DNA from: Verrucomicrobia bacterium IMCC26134
GTDB taxonomy: Bacteria; Verrucomicrobiota; Verrucomicrobiia; Opitutales; Opitutaceae
Assembly (NCBI GenBank): GCA_000972765.1
Contig: CP011265.1
Location: 434,001 to 498,000, forward strand
Direction of reading: 5' to 3'
Length of the DNA: 64,000 bases
Position numbers and translations under genes: made by a program. Shown piece after piece: positions 15,010-23,839 of this stretch; within the stretch, counting starts at the first letter, position 1, and each line of letters starts with the position of its first letter. The notes under the pieces are model-generated. The model was not told the DNA's origin and did not search any database. It was given only the letters and a program-made list of their open reading frames with translations.

Positions 15010-16221
15010 GTGGCGAACACCCTCCACTCGCTTTCCGCTCCCTCGGGCACGCACCGGCCTAAACGCATTGCACTGCTGGGCGCGACCGGCTCGATCGGTG
15101 AGAATACGTTACGCGTCATTGCGGCGCATCCCGGCGAGCTCGAACTGGTCGCAGTCGCCGCGCACGGCCGCCACGCCGAGCTCGCCCAGATCATCAAAAC
15201 CCACCCGACGGTGCGGCACGCCACGCTGTTTACCGAGCCGGGACACGCCGCGCTCCGCGAAAGCGGGCTCTCGCCGCACGTTAAACTCCATGCCCCCGGC
15301 ATCGAAGGTCTGGAGTCGCTCGCCAATCTGCCCGAAGTGGATTGCGTGCTCGTGGCAGTCGTGGGCACCGCAGGCCTGCGACCGGCCCTCGCCGCCCTCG
15401 CCGCGGGCAAGGATCTCGCCCTGGCCTCCAAGGAAATTCTCGTGCTGGCCGGTCCTTTCGTGATGGCGGCGGCGCGCGCCTCGGGTGCCCGCATCCTGCC
15501 GGTGGACAGCGAGCACAACGCGGTTTTCCAATGCCTTCAGGGCCATGCTCACGCCGAGCTGAGACGCGTCACGCTCACCGCGTCCGGCGGGGCCTTTCGC
15601 GACTGGCCGTCGGAGCGGTTGGCCGACGTGACTCCCGCCGATGCGCTCAAGCACCCGAACTGGGTTATGGGGCCGAAGATCACGGTCGACTCCGCCACAC
15701 TGGCTAACAAGGGGCTCGAGCTCATCGAAGCGCAGTGCCTCTTTGATTTGAGGCCGGAGCAGTGCGCGGCGGTGATCCATCCGCAGAGCATCGTGCATTG
15801 CCTGGTGGAGTTCACCGATGGCGCGATGCTCGCCCAGCTCTGCCCGCCCTCGATGACCTTCCCGATCCAGCACGCGCTGCTTTATCCGCGACGCGGCGCG
15901 AAAGGCACGGATGCCGCGCTTCCGCTCGATCGCCTGCTGAAACTCGAGTTTCGTCCGGCCGACGAAGGCCGCTTCCCGATGTTGAGACTGGCGCGCGAGA
16001 CGATGCAGGCCGGCGGCGTCGCCCCCGCCATCTACAACGCGGCCAACGAGGTCGCGGTCGCTGCGTTTCTCGCCGGTCGCCTGCCTTTCCTTGGTATTCC
16101 ACGGGTGGTGGAGCGCACCCTGGCGGCACTGCCGTCGTCGCCGGTGAGTGAACTTTCAGCCGTGCTTGCTGTCGATGCTGAGTCCCGGCGGGTGGCTGGC
16201 GAGCAGCTCGTCAGTTCCTGA
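15010..16221 (+). CDS. dxr: 1-deoxy-D-xylulose 5-phosphate reductoisomerase
   Basis: About 403 residues, converting DXP to MEP with NADPH in the isoprenoid pathway that IspG later completes. The NADPH-binding GATGSIGENTLRVI is near the N-terminus. SKEILVLAG, PVDSEHNA (metal ligands), TASGGAFRDW, HPNWVMGPKITVDSATLANK and NAANEVAVAAF all match Dxr. The GTG at 15010 has a GAGG 9 nt upstream. An in-frame TTG at 14995 that overlaps the cdsA stop is an alternative, adding five residues. The protein has the usual family length. Confidence 0.95.
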   Translation: MANTLHSLSAPSGTHRPKRIALLGATGSIGENTLRVIAAHPGELELVAVAAHGRHAELAQIIKTHPTVRHATLFTEPGHAALRESGLSPHVKLHAPGIEGLESLANLPEVDCVLVAVVGTAGLRPALAALAAGKDLALASKEILVLAGPFVMAAARASGARILPVDSEHNAVFQCLQGHAHAELRRVTLTASGGAFRDWPSERLADVTPADALKHPNWVMGPKITVDSATLANKGLELIEAQCLFDLRPEQCAAVIHPQSIVHCLVEFTDGAMLAQLCPPSMTFPIQHALLYPRRGAKGTDAALPLDRLLKLEFRPADEGRFPMLRLARETMQAGGVAPAIYNAANEVAVAAFLAGRLPFLGIPRVVERTLAALPSSPVSELSAVLAVDAESRRVAGEQLVSS

Positions 16222-16303
16222 ACCATTCAACCATTGGCCTTCGTCCAGACGTTTCGACTTTTGATTCCTTTTGGCTACGCTCCCGTTCAACCGCTTTTAT
16301 ACC

Positions 16304-17749
16304 ATGGATTTTCTTTCTCTGCTCACCTCAAGCCTTTGGTCCGTGCTGATGATCGCGGTGTTTTTCGGCGGCTCGATCTTCGTTCACGAACTCGGACATT
16401 TTCTGACCGCGCGCCGTCACGGTTTTAAGATCGAGCGTTTCTCCATCGGCTTTGGTCCGGCCATCTTTAAATGGCTGGGCAAGGACGGGGTAGAATATCG
16501 TCTCTCCTGGTTTCCGCTTGGAGGTTACGTGGCGCTGCCCCAGCTCGGCGATATGCGTGCCATCGAGGGCGGCGAGGCTCCCGCCGATAAACTCCCCACT
16601 CCGCGCTACGGAGCGAAGATGGAGGTCCTCGTCGCCGGCGCGGTGTGCAATATTATCTTCGCCCTGGCCCTGGCCTGCATCCTCTGGGGGGTCGGGGTGC
16701 CGACGATGAGCAGTCTGAACACGACCAAGATCGGGGTGATTGAGGCGACGGTGAAGCGGGCCGACGGCGTCCTGGTGCCGAGTCCGGCGGCAGAGGCGGG
16801 TCTTCAGGCCGGCGATGTCATCCGCGCCATCGATGGCAAGGCGGTGGATAACTGGTCGTCCCTGGTTCAGACGCTCGCGGCCGGTTCCGGTCGTGCGACT
16901 GACGGCCGCCCCGAAGCGGTCGTCACCTTCGAGCGCGCAGGCGCTTCCAGCCAAGTGGTCATCCATCCCGTGCTGGCGGGTGAGGAGGGGTTTCGCACCC
17001 TCGGTATCTCGACGGCGGACGACATGGGGATCGATCAGGTGATTCCTGATTCGGCCGCCGCCGAGGCCGGCTTTCAAGCGGGCGATGTCATTCTGGAGCT
17101 CGATGGAGTGCCCATGCTCTCGCGCGAGAGCATGACGGCTGCGATCCAGACCTCGGCGGGGCGCCGGGTGGCGGTGGCGGTGCAACGGGCGGGCGCACGG
17201 CTGGAACTGCCGGTCGCGGCGCGGCTGGAGAAAAACCCCGACGGCAGCCCGGCGTATCGCATCGGCGTGCGCTATCGCAACGAGCTCATCCTCATTCATC
17301 CGAATCCGTTAAAACAGCTCGCCGACAACGCCACGATGACCTGGCGCGTGCTGAGCGGACTGGTGAATCCGAACTCCGATCTCGGCCCCTCTAAACTCAG
17401 CGGACCGGTGGGCATCGCGCGCGGCTTTCACCAGACGGCGCAGATCGATATCCGCCTCGTGCTGTGGTTCACCATTTTGTTGAATGTGAATCTGGCGATG
17501 TTCAACCTGCTGCCGCTTCCGGTGTTGGACGGCGGGCACATGCTTTTTGCGACGATTGGCAAACTGCGCGGGCGTCCGCTGCCACCCGGCTTCATCATCA
17601 ACGTGCAAACGGTGTTCGTGGCCCTGCTGTTCACGATGGTCCTGTATGTGAGCTTCTTTGATGTGCGCCGGATCGCGCGCGAAACGCAGGCGGAATCGCC
17701 GGCGAAGGTGGAGCCTGTGCCCAAGAAGGCTGCTCCAGCGGCGAAGTGA
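16304..17749 (+). CDS. rseP: Site-2 intramembrane metalloprotease with two PDZ domains
   Basis: A 481-residue RseP/MMP homologue that cleaves membrane-spanning regulators after a first cut. The zinc site HELGH is at residues 28-32 in the first helix, and the second ligand motif is in LPLPVLDGGHML near the C-terminus. Two PDZ-like domains are visible through AEAGLQAGDVIRAIDGKAV and AEAGFQAGDVILELDGVPM. The C-terminal tail is lysine/proline/alanine-rich. The ATG at 16304 is preferred over an in-frame TTG at 16271 because it gives the usual MDFLSLLTSS-type start. It closes the envelope block, 82 nt after dxr. Confidence 0.93.
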   Translation: MDFLSLLTSSLWSVLMIAVFFGGSIFVHELGHFLTARRHGFKIERFSIGFGPAIFKWLGKDGVEYRLSWFPLGGYVALPQLGDMRAIEGGEAPADKLPTPRYGAKMEVLVAGAVCNIIFALALACILWGVGVPTMSSLNTTKIGVIEATVKRADGVLVPSPAAEAGLQAGDVIRAIDGKAVDNWSSLVQTLAAGSGRATDGRPEAVVTFERAGASSQVVIHPVLAGEEGFRTLGISTADDMGIDQVIPDSAAAEAGFQAGDVILELDGVPMLSRESMTAAIQTSAGRRVAVAVQRAGARLELPVAARLEKNPDGSPAYRIGVRYRNELILIHPNPLKQLADNATMTWRVLSGLVNPNSDLGPSKLSGPVGIARGFHQTAQIDIRLVLWFTILLNVNLAMFNLLPLPVLDGGHMLFATIGKLRGRPLPPGFIINVQTVFVALLFTMVLYVSFFDVRRIARETQAESPAKVEPVPKKAAPAAK

Positions 17750-17783
17750 GGCGCGGAGACAAACGCGGTCGCTGTGGTTTGAG

Positions 17784-17804
17784 GTAGGCGTTTAGCTCGC
17801 CTAC
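17784..17804. terminator. Hairpin between convergent rseP and ppk2
   Basis: A perfect 7-bp inverted repeat (17784-17790 with 17798-17804, 7-nt loop) lies in the 141-bp gap between the convergent rseP and PPK2 genes. No T run follows on either strand. A bidirectional terminator role is plausible from position only. Confidence 0.35.
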
Positions 17805-17890
17805 GCTCGCGAAAGCGGGACGGGCACCGCCAATCAGACCCGGTCGCAGGCAAGGCTATGCCCCTGCTTCGGCGCGGCGCGGCGGGCGGC

Positions 17891-19429
17891 TCAGGTGGCG
17901 AGGATGGCCTCGATCTGGCGGCAGGCGGTGCGGAGGATCTGGAGGCGGGCGTAGCGTTTGTTGTTGGCGGGGATCAGGTGCCAGGGCGCGGTGGCGGTTT
18001 CGGTCAGCGCGAGCATGTCGCCCACGGCGATTTCGTAGGCGTCCCACTTGCGGCGGTTGCGCCAGTCCTCGGCGTTGATCTTGTGCTGCTTGTAGGCGGT
18101 GACCTCACGGGAGCGGAAGCGGGCGAGCTGCTCCTCGCGCGAGATGTGCATCCAGAATTTAATGACAATGGTGCCGTGGTCGGTGAGCTGTTTCTCGAAA
18201 TCGTTGAGCTCGGCGAAGGCGCGGCGCCACTCGTCGGGACGGCAGAAACCCTCGAGGCGCTCGACCAGCACGCGGCCATACCAGGAGCGGTCAAAGATGG
18301 TGACCTGGCCGTCGCGCGGGAGGTGGCGCCAGAAACGCCAGAGGTAGTGGTGGGAGTATTCCTCGTCGGTCGGCTTGGCGACGGCGTGCACGCGGAAGTC
18401 GCGGGCGTCGATGGCGGAGGTGAGGCGGCGGATGGCCCCGCCCTTGCCGGCGGCGTCCCAGCCCTCGAAGACGAAGACGATGGAGCGGCCCGCTTTTTGG
18501 GCGGAGCGAACGGCGAGGTTGAGGCGGCCGAGCCATTTGTCGCGCTTCTCCTCGTAGTCCTCGGCGGAGAGATCCTGGTCGAGCGGCAGACCCAGCAGAC
18601 GGCGGCGGCCGAAGAGGCGCAGGGGCTTGGGGCGGGGATCGGGTTTGGCGGCGACGCGGGTGGTGTTGAGCCTGGCGATGCGGGTGCGGTGCTCGGCAAA
18701 GCGGAGGAGGATGAGATCGCCGATGGCCAGATTGCGGGCGCGTTCGTCCTCGGCGTCGATGACGGTCCAGGTGGCGCCGGGTTGGTGGGTGCTTTTGAGG
18801 ATGTGGAGGGCGGTGCGCTCCAGGCGGTCGTAGATGCGGTGGTGGCGGCGATCCTCCTCGGTGACGCGCCAGGCGGTGAGCGGGTCGGCGGAGAGGGCTT
18901 TGAAGCGGCGGCCCTGGGTGACCTTGTCGAGGTTGAGCCAGATTTTAACGATCAGGGTGTCGCTATCAACCAGGGCTTTTTCGAAGAGACGGATGCGGGC
19001 GAGATCCTGGTCGAGGGTGGCGAGGTCCTTTTTGTTTTTAGCCTCCTCGGACAGGGTTTCGGTATACCAGGAACCGGCGTAGATGCCGATGCGACCGTTG
19101 GGCGGCAGACTGCGCCAGAACCGCCAGAGAAAGGGGCGGGTGCGTTCGTCATCGGTCTGGGCGTGGAAGGAAAATGTCTCCACGCCGCGCGGATCGAGCC
19201 AGCCGGAGAGGGTGTTGACGACATCGCCGCGGCCGGCGCCGGCGACGCCGGCGATGATGAGGAGAATCTTGTAGGGCTGGGGTTTGAGATCGATCTGAAG
19301 CTGGACGAGGGCTTCGCGCAGATCGTTGGTGCGGGCCTCGTAGAGCTTTTTGGGGATGCGGACGGAGGCGGCCTTCGGGTCGGCGCGGGAGACGGCGGCG
19401 GAAGGGAGTTTTTTCTTCGGCGTGGGCAT
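17891..19429 (-). CDS. Two-domain polyphosphate kinase 2 / polyphosphate:AMP phosphotransferase
   Basis: A 512-residue tandem PPK2 protein that transfers phosphate between polyphosphate and nucleotides. The C-terminal domain is intact: Walker A FEGWDAAGKGGAIRRL (Lys329), lid YLWRFWRHLP and DRSWYGRVLVERLEGF. The N-terminal domain has the same architecture (FLWRFWRSLPPNGRIGIYAG), but its loop reads GVAGAGRGD, with Arg67 where Lys is expected. This arrangement matches class II PPK2, the polyphosphate:AMP phosphotransferases, in which the N-terminal half is non-catalytic. The ATG at 19429 is preferred over a TTG 66 nt upstream, since the conserved region starts after it. Confidence 0.9.
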   Translation of the reverse strand: MPTPKKKLPSAAVSRADPKAASVRIPKKLYEARTNDLREALVQLQIDLKPQPYKILLIIAGVAGAGRGDVVNTLSGWLDPRGVETFSFHAQTDDERTRPFLWRFWRSLPPNGRIGIYAGSWYTETLSEEAKNKKDLATLDQDLARIRLFEKALVDSDTLIVKIWLNLDKVTQGRRFKALSADPLTAWRVTEEDRRHHRIYDRLERTALHILKSTHQPGATWTVIDAEDERARNLAIGDLILLRFAEHRTRIARLNTTRVAAKPDPRPKPLRLFGRRRLLGLPLDQDLSAEDYEEKRDKWLGRLNLAVRSAQKAGRSIVFVFEGWDAAGKGGAIRRLTSAIDARDFRVHAVAKPTDEEYSHHYLWRFWRHLPRDGQVTIFDRSWYGRVLVERLEGFCRPDEWRRAFAELNDFEKQLTDHGTIVIKFWMHISREEQLARFRSREVTAYKQHKINAEDWRNRRKWDAYEIAVGDMLALTETATAPWHLIPANNKRYARLQILRTACRQIEAILAT

Positions 19430-19492
19430 CGGCGGAGAGGGAAGGCGTCTGAAGGTCGGATGTCGAGGGCGAGAAAACAGCCCCCGGCGGCG

Positions 19493-19511
19493 CAATCACG
19501 AATGACCGATG
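19493..19511. repeat. Degenerate AATGAC-word repeat
   Basis: The short motif AATCACGAATGACCGATGG lies between the PPK2 start and the stop of the next minus-strand gene. It resembles the words at 9908-9935 and 35984-36018. It is short enough that chance similarity is possible. Confidence 0.35.
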
Positions 19512-19532
19512 GAGGGTCGGGAACGCTTGGGG

Positions 19533-20873
19533 TTACTTGATGCGGGGGCCGGACTCGATGCGACCCTCGGCGTTGAGGGTGAGGGGGGTGCCGCGCTCGA
19601 GTTGGCTGATCCACTGCATGGCCCCTCGTTTGAAATAAACGTCGGCGGCTTCTTTGCCGAGGGTGCGTTCGACCTGGGCGCGGGTGGTGGCGGCGAGTTT
19701 CTTGAGGGCGGCTTTTTTATCGGCGGCGGAGAGGGCGGGGTTGGCGGCGATTTTTTGGGAATCGGCGACGGTCGGGGTGCGGAGGGCGTAGAGACGGTCG
19801 GGGGTGTCGGAGGCCAGGCCCAGACGGTTGGTGGCGGCGAGGGCGGTGGTGTAGTCCTGGTCCTGTTTGAGCTGGGCAGAGACGTAGCGTTCATCTCCGA
19901 CGACGGTGCGGATCTGGTCGTTGAGGGCTTGTTCGGCGGCGCGGCGGCGGTCCCAGTAATCCTTGTCGCGCGGAGGAGGGTCACCGGCGCCGGAGAAGGG
20001 GTCGCGGTTTTCGGAGAACTGGTCGTCGAAGGTTTTTTGGGCGGCGAAGATCTGGCGGTATTCGGATTCCGAGGCGTTGAACTGGGTCATGCGCCAGCGC
20101 AGGGTGTTGGCGGTGGGGGAATCGCGCAGGGCGTGGGCGGCGCGCTCCTCGGAGGTGAGGAGGGCGGAGATGTCACGCTCGCGCTCGACGCCGAGCATGC
20201 GGATGGCCTCGCGGTCGGCGGGGAGCTCGAAGCCGTTGGTGCTTTGGCGGAGCTCGCCAAGGAGGTCCTGGTAGTCTTTTTCGATGCGACGGAGGGAGAC
20301 GGCCTTTTCCACGGGGAGGGCGCCGTAGCGTTTGCGGAGGACGGGGTTGTTGGCGAATTCGTTGGCCGGATCGGTTTCGCCGAGCAAGGCGGCGAGCTCG
20401 GTCTGGCGCTCGCGCTGGAGGGACTGGCGGCGTTCGTTCAAGGCGCGTTGTTCGGCAGGGGTGCGCGGGGCGTGAAGCGGGTCTTTCCACCACGCGGAGT
20501 CGTCGCCGGGAGTGGCGGGCTGGAGTTCCTTGAAGCGCGCTTCGTAGCTGCTCCAGACGGCGGCGGTGACGAGTAGTGTGACGAGATCCGGCTCGACGCC
20601 GGCGGCGCGGAGGAGGTCTCGAAGCCGGGCGGGGTCGCGGGTGTTAAGGGTTTTTCCGAGGGCGGTGGCGAGTTCGGGTGCGACGGGGGCGGCGGGGATG
20701 GCCGGAGAATCAAAGGTGCTGCTCGAGCGAGGCGTGCCGGCGCGACTGGAAGTGGAGGTGAAGAAAGTGCCGGAACCGGTGGCGGAGTGGTTACGCAGCA
20801 CGACGGCGAGGAAGGCGGCGTTGGCGAGCAAGGAACCGACGAGCAGGGCGGGGAGGAGCGGAACGCGGGGCAT
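19533..20873 (-). CDS. Membrane-anchored helical protein of unknown function
   Basis: A 446-residue protein not assigned to a known family. It has one N-terminal transmembrane helix (LLPALLVGSLLANAAFLAVV), a serine/threonine-rich linker, and a long charged region rich in Arg, Glu, Gln and Ala with heptad-like spacing. That predicts an extended, largely helical extracytoplasmic or cytoplasmic domain. The last 100 residues resemble chaperone-like or repeat-poor helical proteins only in composition. The ATG at 20873 is preferred over an in-frame TTG at 20894. It lies 104 nt upstream of the PPK2 gene on the same strand. Similar anchored helical proteins are common in Verrucomicrobiota. Confidence 0.75.
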   Translation of the reverse strand: MPRVPLLPALLVGSLLANAAFLAVVLRNHSATGSGTFFTSTSSRAGTPRSSSTFDSPAIPAAPVAPELATALGKTLNTRDPARLRDLLRAAGVEPDLVTLLVTAAVWSSYEARFKELQPATPGDDSAWWKDPLHAPRTPAEQRALNERRQSLQRERQTELAALLGETDPANEFANNPVLRKRYGALPVEKAVSLRRIEKDYQDLLGELRQSTNGFELPADREAIRMLGVERERDISALLTSEERAAHALRDSPTANTLRWRMTQFNASESEYRQIFAAQKTFDDQFSENRDPFSGAGDPPPRDKDYWDRRRAAEQALNDQIRTVVGDERYVSAQLKQDQDYTTALAATNRLGLASDTPDRLYALRTPTVADSQKIAANPALSAADKKAALKKLAATTRAQVERTLGKEAADVYFKRGAMQWISQLERGTPLTLNAEGRIESGPRIK

Positions 20874-20968
20874 GGATGGAAGCTGACTGCTCAAAGCGGC
20901 CGGGTAAAGCGCGGGTGCAGGCGGGATACTTGCATTCCTCCCGCCTCAATCGAACTGCGGCTTATAGG

Positions 20969-21820
20969 TTAATGGGCGGAGGATGCTGGCGGCACCTTTC
21001 GATCATTGCCGTCGGGGTGGGAGGAAACGAGGGTGTAAAAGGCGACTTGCGCGGCAGTGGTTTTACCGCCGTTGGCGGTGTAATAGGCCCCCGCTTTGAA
21101 GTATAAATCGACGTCCTTCCAGCGGGCATCGTTTGCGTAGAAACCTTGCGACTGGGTCACGCCGTTCACTGTCACGGCCACGCTCCCGTTCGTCACCAGG
21201 ATGGTATAATCCATATCCGCTCCAAGCTCGACGTTCGCGAACTGAAAACGGTGGTCGCTCGAGCCACGAACCTTGGCTTTGTCCACGCGGTATTTGAGGT
21301 TCGCGGTGACTCTTGCCGGGCTGGTCGTGTTGTCATAAAAAATCATCAACAAGGGGACATCGATGATCCGCCCATGAATCTGGCCGATGCAGACCTTGCC
21401 GCCTGCGGCGACTGCGTTGACCCTGCATCGCGCGGAGAGCATGTGAACGCCCTCGCCTGTCCAGTTCACTTTGCTGTCAGAGGGATTCAATAGCTCCCGG
21501 AGTTCTGTGCGCGGATGCGCATTAGGGCCGCGCATGCCGGCCACGATGGCCCCCTCGGCGGGGCATTCAAAAACCATCGCCCCGTCGTTCCCTGTGCGAA
21601 AGAATGGGGGGTTGGAGTAGCCGCCGGTCAGTTTTGCAGTCGAAATCTCCGTCGCCTTGCCGGTCGTGTCGCCGGCATCGTTCACAGGCAAGGAAAGCTT
21701 CCAGTGGCTCAAGTCGAAGTTGGATCCCGGTGCTTTCGCCGGATCGAGCGCGCCCCGGGCGGCCACACAGGCCACCAGTGCCAAAAGCCAAACCAAGCAG
21801 ATTTTAACCGGAGGTAACAT
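20969..21820 (-). CDS. Secreted polysaccharide lyase family 7 (alginate lyase)
   Basis: A 283-residue PL7 alginate lyase with a Sec signal peptide (VKICLVWLLALVACVAARGA). The three PL7 landmarks are present: RTELREL on the first inner strand, the catalytic QIH, and YFKAGAYY near the C-terminus with the catalytic Tyr. The last motif usually ends in a Gln (KAGxYxQ), which is Thr here. It should cleave beta-1,4 bonds in alginate by elimination outside the cytoplasm. No alginate-uptake or monomer-processing genes flank it, so it appears to be a stand-alone enzyme. This suggests access to brown-algal or bacterial alginate. Confidence 0.9.
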   Translation of the reverse strand: MLPPVKICLVWLLALVACVAARGALDPAKAPGSNFDLSHWKLSLPVNDAGDTTGKATEISTAKLTGGYSNPPFFRTGNDGAMVFECPAEGAIVAGMRGPNAHPRTELRELLNPSDSKVNWTGEGVHMLSARCRVNAVAAGGKVCIGQIHGRIIDVPLLMIFYDNTTSPARVTANLKYRVDKAKVRGSSDHRFQFANVELGADMDYTILVTNGSVAVTVNGVTQSQGFYANDARWKDVDLYFKAGAYYTANGGKTTAAQVAFYTLVSSHPDGNDRKVPPASSAH

Positions 21821-21948
21821 GGCGCCGATCCTGCCTGTTCACCAGCAGACCGCGAGAATTGAACGCGTGCCTCTCCCCTCCGCGGCATTCTTGGTTTGAA
21901 AACCGGGCTGAAGCCGCCCTTGAGGAGGGCGCAGGGGAGGATGCGCCG

Positions 21949-22695
21949 TTATTGGCCGGTCGCCGGTCGGCGGGTGATGGTGGCGAGGAGCAGGGTGAAG
22001 AAGCAGAGAACGAAATTCTGCATGGGAAGCTGGAGGGCGGTGGGGAGCAGGTAAATGATGGCGACGGCTGGCGTCCAGATCCCCCAGTTGGCGATGAGGA
22101 CAGGCAGCACACAGCGTGCATAAAAACCGGGACGGCGGAGCTCGCGGGCGATAAAGGAGGCATCGAAACGATGTTCGGCCCACGTATAGACCAGCCACGT
22201 GAGCGGAATGGCGACAATCGGGCAGTAGAGGGATTGGTCGAAGAGGGTTTTGAGAAGGATCGTGGCGATGGAGTGGCCTTCGCCAAACAGCCAGGCCTGC
22301 AACTTGTAGAAGTATGAAACCTCGATGCCTTTGTAGGCCCAGTAGGCGGTGATCAGGGCCATCTGGGGAAGAGCGTAGCGGTCGCGGGTGGAGGCGCGAA
22401 GTTTAAGAATCAGAAAAGGGATGACGGCGCCGAAGAGCGCGGTGGAGACGAAGTCGAAGGGCAGGCCGGTCGCCGCACGAAATGTGGCGAGGCGCTCGAG
22501 CGCGGCCCGGGACGGGGTGTGCAGGTAGTAGGCGGCGAGCAGGGTCAGAGCGAAGAGTTGCAGGCAGATACCCGGGATCAAGTTGGCGCGGGCGCCGGCT
22601 AGGCCGAGGCGCCAAGGAGAGACGGGTGGGCGGGCGGCAAGGGGGTCCGGGTGTATTTCTGCGGGAGGTGCTGACCGGGTGGCGGGCGAGGACAT
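21949..22695 (-). CDS. Polytopic membrane protein, weakly Mpv17/PMP22-like
   Basis: A 248-residue integral membrane protein with about six hydrophobic segments, for example GICLQLFALTLLAAYYL and CPIVAIPLTWLVYTW. The C-terminal NWGIWTPAVAIIYLLPTA resembles the NW-x2-WP core of the Mpv17/PMP22 family, but the match is short and has an extra residue. The ATG at 22695 is chosen over an in-frame GTG at 22785, which would add a non-conserved arginine-rich extension. It is divergent from the SIMPL gene, with about 170 bp between starts. Function is unknown. Confidence 0.7.
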   Translation of the reverse strand: MSSPATRSAPPAEIHPDPLAARPPVSPWRLGLAGARANLIPGICLQLFALTLLAAYYLHTPSRAALERLATFRAATGLPFDFVSTALFGAVIPFLILKLRASTRDRYALPQMALITAYWAYKGIEVSYFYKLQAWLFGEGHSIATILLKTLFDQSLYCPIVAIPLTWLVYTWAEHRFDASFIARELRRPGFYARCVLPVLIANWGIWTPAVAIIYLLPTALQLPMQNFVLCFFTLLLATITRRPATGQ

Positions 22696-22862
22696 GGAGG
22701 GAGGGGAGGAGCGTCCGGCACGCCGGCCACAAAGTCGAACGACGATTGGCTGCGACGCCGGGAGAGTGCAGGAGATGGAAATCACGGACCGGATTTATCA
22801 CAAAGCGGGTTGCGGCCTTGGGTGCGGTCGACGCAGAGTTCCGGACTCACCCCAAACTCCTT

Positions 22863-23573
22863 ATGATCACCACCCGTTCCTTCGCTGTGCTCGGCGCATT
22901 TTTGGCCATCGGGCTGGCGGTTTTCGGTTATCAAGTCGGGCGGGCGGTGAAGCTGGGGCGGGAGTTTGACCGGTATTTTACGGTTCGGGGCCTCTCCGAG
23001 CGCGAGGTCAAGGCGACCCTCGTCATCTGGCCCATGCGCTACAGTGCCGCCGGCGAAACCCTGTCCGAGCTTCAGGCCTCCATCGCGTCAGCCAAGGCCA
23101 TCGTCACCGAGTTCTTGCACGAGAACGGAGTATCGCAGGAGGAGCTCATCCACGGGCTGCCGGAGATCAGCGATACCCTCGGATCGCGGAAGAAGGACGA
23201 CCTGGTGGTGCTGCCGCGTTACTCCGCCGCGATCACGATGGTGGTGCGCAGCCGGAACGTGGACTTGGTGAAGCGCGCGATCCAGGAGTCCGACGTTTTG
23301 ATCGCCAAAGGCGTGCCGTTGACGAACCAAGATTATGGCGACCGGATTTCCTTCGATTTTGACGGGGTGAACGCGATCAAGCCCGAGATGATCCGGGAGG
23401 CGACGGCGAACGCGCGGCAGGCGGCGCAGAAATTCGCCGAGGACTCGAAGGCCGAAGTCGGGTCGATCCGCAAGGCGACCCAAGGGGTGGTCGATATCCA
23501 GAGCCGCGACATCGCCTCGCCTGAACTCAAGATCGTGCGGGTGATCACGACGGTGGAGTTTTTTATCAAGTGA
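22863..23573 (+). CDS. SIMPL (DUF541) domain protein
   Basis: A 236-residue protein with one N-terminal membrane anchor or signal (FAVLGAFLAIGLAVFGYQVG) and a SIMPL domain. Typical SIMPL features are FTVRGLSEREVKATLVIWPM, the pairing of SEL and NGVSQEELI, and the C-terminal SIRKATQGVVDIQSRD. SIMPL proteins form periplasmic or cell-surface oligomers; roles in envelope stress have been suggested but no general function is known. The ATG at 22863 is the first that begins the signal anchor; the frame is open further upstream without support. It is followed by a repeat-rich spacer. Confidence 0.85.
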   Translation: MITTRSFAVLGAFLAIGLAVFGYQVGRAVKLGREFDRYFTVRGLSEREVKATLVIWPMRYSAAGETLSELQASIASAKAIVTEFLHENGVSQEELIHGLPEISDTLGSRKKDDLVVLPRYSAAITMVVRSRNVDLVKRAIQESDVLIAKGVPLTNQDYGDRISFDFDGVNAIKPEMIREATANARQAAQKFAEDSKAEVGSIRKATQGVVDIQSRDIASPELKIVRVITTVEFFIK

Positions 23574-23660
23574 GGATGCCGGGCACAAGGCTCCCTGATT
23601 TTTAAGCCACGGATTAACTCGGATCGACCCGGATACGGACCAAGCAAATTCACCGGAGTT

Positions 23661-23740
23661 TCAGCCGCAAAAATCCCAGAGAACGCATAGCCAAAACCGG
23701 AGGTTTTTTGCGCTCCTTGCGTTCCCTCGCTGAAAAAATG
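23661..23740. repeat. AACGCA-word repeat with internal hairpin
   Basis: The words GAGAACGCATAG and CTCCTTGCGTTCCCTCGCTG face each other and resemble the repeat at 55101-55172. Between them AAAACC (23693-23698) and GGTTTT (23702-23707) form a short hairpin ending in T residues. Its place about 90 nt after the SIMPL gene suggests a weak terminator built from a dispersed repeat. The 266-bp gap to the next gene otherwise shows nothing recognisable. Confidence 0.5.
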
Positions 23741-23839
23741 AACGGCCAATTTTTTTCGCGGCGTAAAATTCGTGGATGATGCAGAGAAAGGAGTGGAGCC
23801 GGGCGCGGGTGCGGTGTTGGGTTAAGCAAACAAGACACC